64,000 nucleotides of DNA, taken from the NCBI RefSeq assembly GCF_041435015.1, contig NZ_CP107989.1:6634001-6698000 (forward strand), in the 5' to 3' direction. Under the pieces are notes generated by a model. That model ran no database searches, was not told the DNA's origin, and was given only the letters and a program-made list of their open reading frames with translations. Position 1 is the stretch's first letter, and every line of letters starts with the position of its first letter. The position numbers and the translations under genes were made by a program. Source of the stretch: Streptomyces canus (GTDB lineage Bacteria; Actinomycetota; Actinomycetes; Streptomycetales; Streptomycetaceae). Shown here piece after piece: positions 60,355-64,000 of the stretch.

Positions 60355-61344
60355 ATGGCCAAGAAGACTGCTCATGACGACCCTCTCGCCCCTGTGACCC
60401 TTGCCGTGGGCCAGGAGGAGCTCCTGCTTGACCGGGCTGTGCGGGAGGTGGTCGCCGCTGCTCGGGCCGCGGACGCGGATACGGATGTGCGGGATCTGAG
60501 TCCGGAGCAGTTGCAGCCGGGGACGCTGGCCGAGTTGACCAGTCCGTCGTTGTTCGCGGAGCGCAAGGTCGTGGTCGTGCGCAATGCGCAGGATCTCTCC
60601 GCCGACACCGTCAAGGATGTGAAGGCGTATCTCGGGGCGCCCGCCGAGGAGATCACTCTGGTGCTGCTGCACGCGGGGGGAGCCAAGGGCAAGACACTGC
60701 TCGACGCCGCGCGGAAGGCGGGGGCGCGAGAGGTCCTCTGTCCGAAGATGACCAAGCCGGCGGACCGGCTGGCCTTCGTGCGGCAGGAGTTCCGGGGGAC
60801 GGGGCGGTCCGCCACCCCCGAGGCGTGCCAGGCCCTGGTCGACGCGATCGGGAGTGATCTGCGGGAGCTGGCGTCCGCCGTGACTCAGCTGGTCGCGGAT
60901 GTCGAGGGGACGATCGACGAGGCCGTCGTGGGGCGGTACTACACGGGGCGGGCGGAGGCTTCCAGCTTCACCGTTGCCGACCGGGCCGTGGAGGGGCGGG
61001 CCGCGGAGGCGTTGGAGGCGTTGCGGTGGTCGTTGTCGACCGGGGTCGCGCCGGTCATGATCACCAGTGCGCTGGCCCAGGGCGTGCGGGCGATCGGGAA
61101 GCTGTCGTCCGCCCGGGGCGGGCGGCCCGCCGATCTCGCTCGTGAGCTGGGGATGCCGCCGTGGAAGATCGATCGGGTGCGGCAGCAGATGCGCGGGTGG
61201 ACGCCGGACGGGGTCTCCGTCGCGCTGCGGGCCGTGGCTGAGGCGGACGCGGGGGTGAAGGGCGGGGGCGACGATCCCGGGTACGCCCTGGAGAAGGCGG
61301 TTGTGGCGATTGCTCGGGCGGCGCGGTCCCGGGGTCGCGGCTAG
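60355..61344 (+). CDS. holA: DNA polymerase III delta subunit
   Basis: The delta subunit opens the sliding clamp as part of the clamp loader. The 329-residue protein starts at ATG 60355 (MAKKTAHDDPLAPVTLAVGQEELL); GTG 60331 is an upstream alternative in the same frame. Landmarks of HolA are LTSPSLFAERKVVVVRNAQD, SDLRELASAVTQLVAD, TGRAEASSFTVADRAVEGR and MPPWKIDRVRQQMRGW. No Walker motif is present, as expected for delta. It is next to comEC in many bacteria; here it is separated by two genes. Confidence 0.93.
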   Translation: MAKKTAHDDPLAPVTLAVGQEELLLDRAVREVVAAARAADADTDVRDLSPEQLQPGTLAELTSPSLFAERKVVVVRNAQDLSADTVKDVKAYLGAPAEEITLVLLHAGGAKGKTLLDAARKAGAREVLCPKMTKPADRLAFVRQEFRGTGRSATPEACQALVDAIGSDLRELASAVTQLVADVEGTIDEAVVGRYYTGRAEASSFTVADRAVEGRAAEALEALRWSLSTGVAPVMITSALAQGVRAIGKLSSARGGRPADLARELGMPPWKIDRVRQQMRGWTPDGVSVALRAVAEADAGVKGGGDDPGYALEKAVVAIARAARSRGRG

Positions 61345-61523
61345 CGAACGGCGTGCCTGTGTCTGTGCCCGTGCGGGTGGGACGGGGTGTGCTTCGGTGT
61401 GGGAGCCGTCGCGCCGTCGGGGTGCCGCGCATGGCCGTAGCGCATCAGCGTCATGCGGTCTTGCCGCCGGGTGCATCGTGTTCCGGCTCGGTCGGGGACA
61501 AGGCCACCGATCTCGACGATCCA

Positions 61524-61559
61524 CGCACGTCATGACGAATCCGCGCACGTCATGACGAA
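61524..61559. repeat. Tandem 16-bp repeat with CGTCATGACG palindromes
   Basis: CGCACGTCATGACGAA occurs at 61524 and again at 61544, so the two palindromic cores are exactly 20 bp apart, about two helical turns. The second overlaps the start of the downstream hairpin. It resembles a pair of operator sites, but no regulated gene is near. Confidence 0.6.
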
Positions 61560-61606
61560 GGCCCCGGTCACGCTGCCCTGGGGAAGGGCACGGCACCGGG
61601 GCCTTC
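61557..61606 (+). terminator. Terminator after holA
   Basis: A perfect 12-bp stem GAAGGCCCCGGT/ACCGGGGCCTTC encloses an inner TGCCC/GGGCA stem. It stands 213 bp after holA. Confidence 0.65.
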
Positions 61607-61717
61607 GGCTCAAGCTGTCGGAGCCACGCCCGCGTGGCGAACGCAGGCCGCGCGTGGCTCCTGGGGGCCGGTCGGGAGCGGATGAGAGAGGGCCCGCTCT
61701 GGGTCCTTCCGGCGGTT

Positions 61718-61738
61718 CGGTCCCGTAGCACGGGACCG
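61718..61738 (-). terminator. Terminator-like hairpin of rpsT
   Basis: CGGTCCCG/CGGGACCG, a perfect 8-bp stem, lies 22 bp past the rpsT stop on the reverse strand. A T-run is lacking. Confidence 0.6.
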
Positions 61739-61760
61739 GTCAGATCAGAAAGAGTCAGCC

Positions 61761-62021
61761 TTAGAGGCCGGCGACCTTCGAAGCAAGCGCCGACTTCTTG
61801 TTGGCGGCCTGATTCTTGTGGATGACGCCCTTGGCGACGGCCTTGTCGAGCGCACGCGCAGCAGCGCGCTGGTACTCGGTGGCCTTCTCGGCGTCACCCG
61901 CGGCAGCGGCCTCACGGGCCTTGCGGATCGCGGTCTTCAGGGAGGACTTGACGGCCTTGTTGCGCAGCCGGGCCTTCTCGTTGGTCTTGATCCGCTTGAT
62001 CTGGGACTTGATGTTCGCCAC
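61761..62021 (-). CDS. rpsT: 30S ribosomal protein S20
   Basis: The 86-residue basic, helical protein binds 16S rRNA early in assembly. It begins [20 protein letters not shown] and contains [20 protein letters not shown] and [21 protein letters not shown], the family signature. It is reverse-strand and divergent from lepA; the 255-bp gap holds both promoters. The conserved placement of rpsT next to holA and lepA is common in actinobacteria. Confidence 0.97.
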   Translation of the reverse strand: MANIKSQIKRIKTNEKARLRNKAVKSSLKTAIRKAREAAAAGDAEKATEYQRAAARALDKAVAKGVIHKNQAANKKSALASKVAGL

Positions 62022-62276
62022 GAATGAGCCTCTACAGGTTCAGGCACGGGGCCAGGAGGATTTCCACGGAGGGAAACCCAGGGTCCCGTACCAGGTGATT
62101 TCTCGGAGTTGTGCCTCGCGCTGAGAGGGCATGAGGACACAGCCACTCAGACTACCAGCGGCTCCGCGAGTGGCCCAAACCGGTCGCCGGTCCCCGCCCG
62201 TGGGACCATGGAGGCTACGTATCGATCCGACCCGAGACCGCAGACACTGCGGACGCCTCAAGAATCAGGACCCTGC

Positions 62277-64000
62277 GTGCCCGCGATCCCCAGCCACGTG
62301 CCCGAGCCGAGCCGTACCGACCCGGCTCAGATCCGCAACTTCTGCATCATCGCGCACATCGACCACGGCAAGTCCACGCTCGCCGACCGGATGCTCCAGC
62401 TGACCGGCGTGGTCGACCAGCGCCAGATGCGTGCTCAGTACCTCGACCGTATGGACATCGAGCGTGAGCGCGGAATCACGATCAAGTCGCAGGCGGTGCG
62501 TCTGCCGTGGGCCCCGACCCACGACAAGAGCAACACGCACATCCTCAACATGATCGACACCCCGGGGCACGTCGACTTCACCTACGAGGTCTCGCGGTCG
62601 CTCGCCGCCTGTGAGGGCACCGTCCTCCTCGTCGACGCCGCCCAGGGCATCGAGGCCCAGACCCTCGCCAACCTCTACCTGGCGATGGAGAACGACCTCA
62701 AGATCATCCCTGTACTGAACAAGATCGACCTGCCGGCCGCCCAGCCGGAGAAGTTCTCCGAGGAACTCGCCAACCTCATCGGCTGCGACCCCGAGGACGT
62801 GCTCAAGGTCTCCGCCAAGACCGGGCTCGGCGTCGAGGCGCTGCTCGACAAGGTGGTGGCGGAGGTCCCCGCCCCGGTCGGCGTCCAGGACGCTCCGGCC
62901 CGCGCGATGATCTTCGACTCCGTCTACGACTCCTACCGGGGCGTGGTGACGTACGTACGAGTCATCGACGGACAGCTCAACAAGCGCGAGCGCATCCGGA
63001 TGATGTCCACGAACGCCACGCACGAACTGCTGGAGATCGGGACCAACTCGCCGGAGATGCTCTCCGCCGACGGTCTCGGTGTCGGCGAGGTGGGCTACAT
63101 CATCACCGGCGTGAAGGACGTCCGCCAGTCCAAGGTCGGTGACACGATCACCACCCTGAACAAGGGGGCGACCGAGGCGCTCGGCGGCTACAAGGACCCC
63201 AAGCCGATGGTCTTCTCGGGTCTGTATCCGCTGGACGGCTCCGACTATCCCGAGCTGCGCGACGCCCTCGACAAGCTCCAGCTCAACGACGCCGCCCTCG
63301 TCTACGAGCCGGAGACCTCCGCGGCCCTCGGCTTCGGCTTCCGCGTCGGCTTCCTCGGCCTGCTGCACCTCGACGTGATCCGGGAGCGGCTGGAGCGCGA
63401 GTTCGGCCTCGACCTGATCGCCACGGCCCCGAACGTGGTCTACCGCGTCCTCATGGAGGACGGCACCGAGCACACCGTCACCAACCCGAGCGAGTTCCCG
63501 GAGGGGAAGATCAGTGAGGTGTACGAGCCCGTCGTACGCGCCACGATCCTCGCCCCGTCCGAGTTCATCGGCTCGATCATGGAGCTGTGCCAGACCCGGC
63601 GCGGCACCCTGCTCGGCATGGACTACCTGTCCGAGGACCGGGTCGAGATCCGCTACACGCTTCCCCTCGCGGAGATCGTCTTCGACTTCTTCGACCAGCT
63701 GAAGTCGAAGACGCGCGGTTACGCGTCTCTGGACTACGAGCCCACCGGCGAGCTGGCCTCCAGCCTGGTCAAGGTCGACATCCTGCTGCACGGCGACAAG
63801 GTGGACGCCTTCTCGGCGATCACGCACAAGGACGCGGCCTACGCCTACGGTGTGCGGCTCGTCGCCAAGCTGCGCGAGCTCATCCCACGGCAGGCCTTCG
63901 AGGTGCCCATCCAGGCAGCCATCGGCTCCCGGGTCATCGCCCGCGAGACCATCCGCGCCATCCGCAAGGACGTCCTCGCCAAGTGCTACGGCGGTGACAT
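62277..64000 (+). CDS. lepA: Elongation factor 4 (LepA), 3' end outside window
   Basis: EF4 is a ribosome-binding GTPase that acts in initiation or back-translocation under stress. The GTG at 62277 gives [20 protein letters not shown], then the P-loop [15 protein letters not shown], switch-region [28 protein letters not shown] and NKIDLP. Domains II-V continue through [19 protein letters not shown] and [19 protein letters not shown]. The frame is open to the last base; about 574 residues are visible and roughly 45 should be missing. The start is inferred from the conserved distance to the P-loop. Confidence 0.95.
   Translation, partial: MPAIPSHVPEPSRTDPAQIRNFCIIAHIDHGKSTLADRMLQLTGVVDQRQMRAQYLDRMDIERERGITIKSQAVRLPWAPTHDKSNTHILNMIDTPGHVDFTYEVSRSLAACEGTVLLVDAAQGIEAQTLANLYLAMENDLKIIPVLNKIDLPAAQPEKFSEELANLIGCDPEDVLKVSAKTGLGVEALLDKVVAEVPAPVGVQDAPARAMIFDSVYDSYRGVVTYVRVIDGQLNKRERIRMMSTNATHELLEIGTNSPEMLSADGLGVGEVGYIITGVKDVRQSKVGDTITTLNKGATEALGGYKDPKPMVFSGLYPLDGSDYPELRDALDKLQLNDAALVYEPETSAALGFGFRVGFLGLLHLDVIRERLEREFGLDLIATAPNVVYRVLMEDGTEHTVTNPSEFPEGKISEVYEPVVRATILAPSEFIGSIMELCQTRRGTLLGMDYLSEDRVEIRYTLPLAEIVFDFFDQLKSKTRGYASLDYEPTGELASSLVKVDILLHGDKVDAFSAITHKDAAYAYGVRLVAKLRELIPRQAFEVPIQAAIGSRVIARETIRAIRKDVLAKCYGGD

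Larger units (their letters stand above)
61345..61760. other. 416-bp intergenic region between holA and rpsT
   Basis: This gap contains no credible gene. It holds a tandem 16-bp direct repeat with CGTCATGACG cores (61524-61559), a long perfect hairpin (61557-61606), a further GC-rich inverted repeat around 61619-61660 (GGAGCCACGC arms) and a hairpin next to the rpsT stop (61718-61738). Confidence 0.7.

Noticed and set aside
62265..63827. Reverse-strand open frame of 520 codons opposite lepA
   Set aside because: Shadow of lepA; the plus-strand frame carries every EF4 motif.

Overview
The window is chromosomal DNA of a Streptomyces-type actinomycete. It has very high GC, many GTG starts, tightly packed or overlapping genes, and the conserved backbone of that group: a TIGR03960/TIGR03936 radical-SAM pair, a giant RNase E/G, rplU-rpmA-obg, proB-proA, nadD-LCP-rsfS, leuS, comEA-comEC, holA, rpsT and lepA. 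Both ends cut a gene: the radical-SAM gene lacks its 5' part and lepA lacks its last codons.

Layout. 1-5.8 kb: the 3' part of the radical-SAM gene, a small secreted peptide, a TerD-family gene, an acetyltransferase gene split by a roughly 980-bp IS605/TnpB-type remnant, a repetitive membrane protein and the TIGR03936 protein. 6.1-10.1 kb: RNase E/G with long Arg/Ala/Glu-rich flanks. 10.3-15.9 kb: a dTDP-rhamnose operon (rmlA, rmlB, rmlD, glycosyltransferase, rmlC). 16.1-18.2 kb: rplU, rpmA, obg. 18.3-22.9 kb: a secreted FG-GAP protein, a Tat-exported PhoD-type phosphatase and a twice-frameshifted sulfotransferase-like gene. 23-32.3 kb: a cell-wall glycopolymer block with a CDP-ribitol synthase fusion (IspD-like plus SDR), three TagF-like polyol-phosphate polymerases and a second family-2 glycosyltransferase. 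32.5-36.1 kb: proB, a gene carrying a 33-bp minisatellite, and proA. 36.2-43.4 kb: two related single-pass membrane proteins, an M48 protease, two tiny membrane proteins, nadD, a PdtA-like LCP protein, rsfS and a histidine phosphatase. 43.5-46.8 kb: two near-identical tRNA-Ala(GGC) genes enclosing an XRE regulator, an MFS exporter and two small cysteine-rich proteins. 46.9-49.8 kb: a NuoF-like flavoprotein/ferredoxin and a cytochrome-b-like partner. 50-53.1 kb: leuS behind a leucine leader-peptide attenuator. 53-64 kb: a coiled-coil membrane protein, DegV, ComEA, ComEC, arylamine N-acetyltransferase, a small acidic protein, holA, rpsT (reverse strand) and lepA.

How the genes work together. 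The sugar-nucleotide, glycosyltransferase, CDP-ribitol, TagF and PhoD genes, with the LCP transferase further on, suggest that one theme of this otherwise housekeeping region is making, decorating, turning over and attaching wall glycopolymers of the teichoic or poly-glycosylphosphate kind. No polymer initiation genes (TagO/TagA) and no exporter (TagGH) are present here, so the pathway is incomplete within the window.

Most unusual points: the internally deleted TnpB-type element in the acetyltransferase gene, which keeps a structured right end resembling an omega-RNA; the leuS attenuator; the minisatellite inside a conserved gene; the tRNA-Ala pair around an accessory segment; the membrane-protein pair sharing a cytoplasmic motif; and repeated RRRATRR modules on both sides of the RNase E/G core. 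All functions are assigned by reading motifs; no database search was possible.
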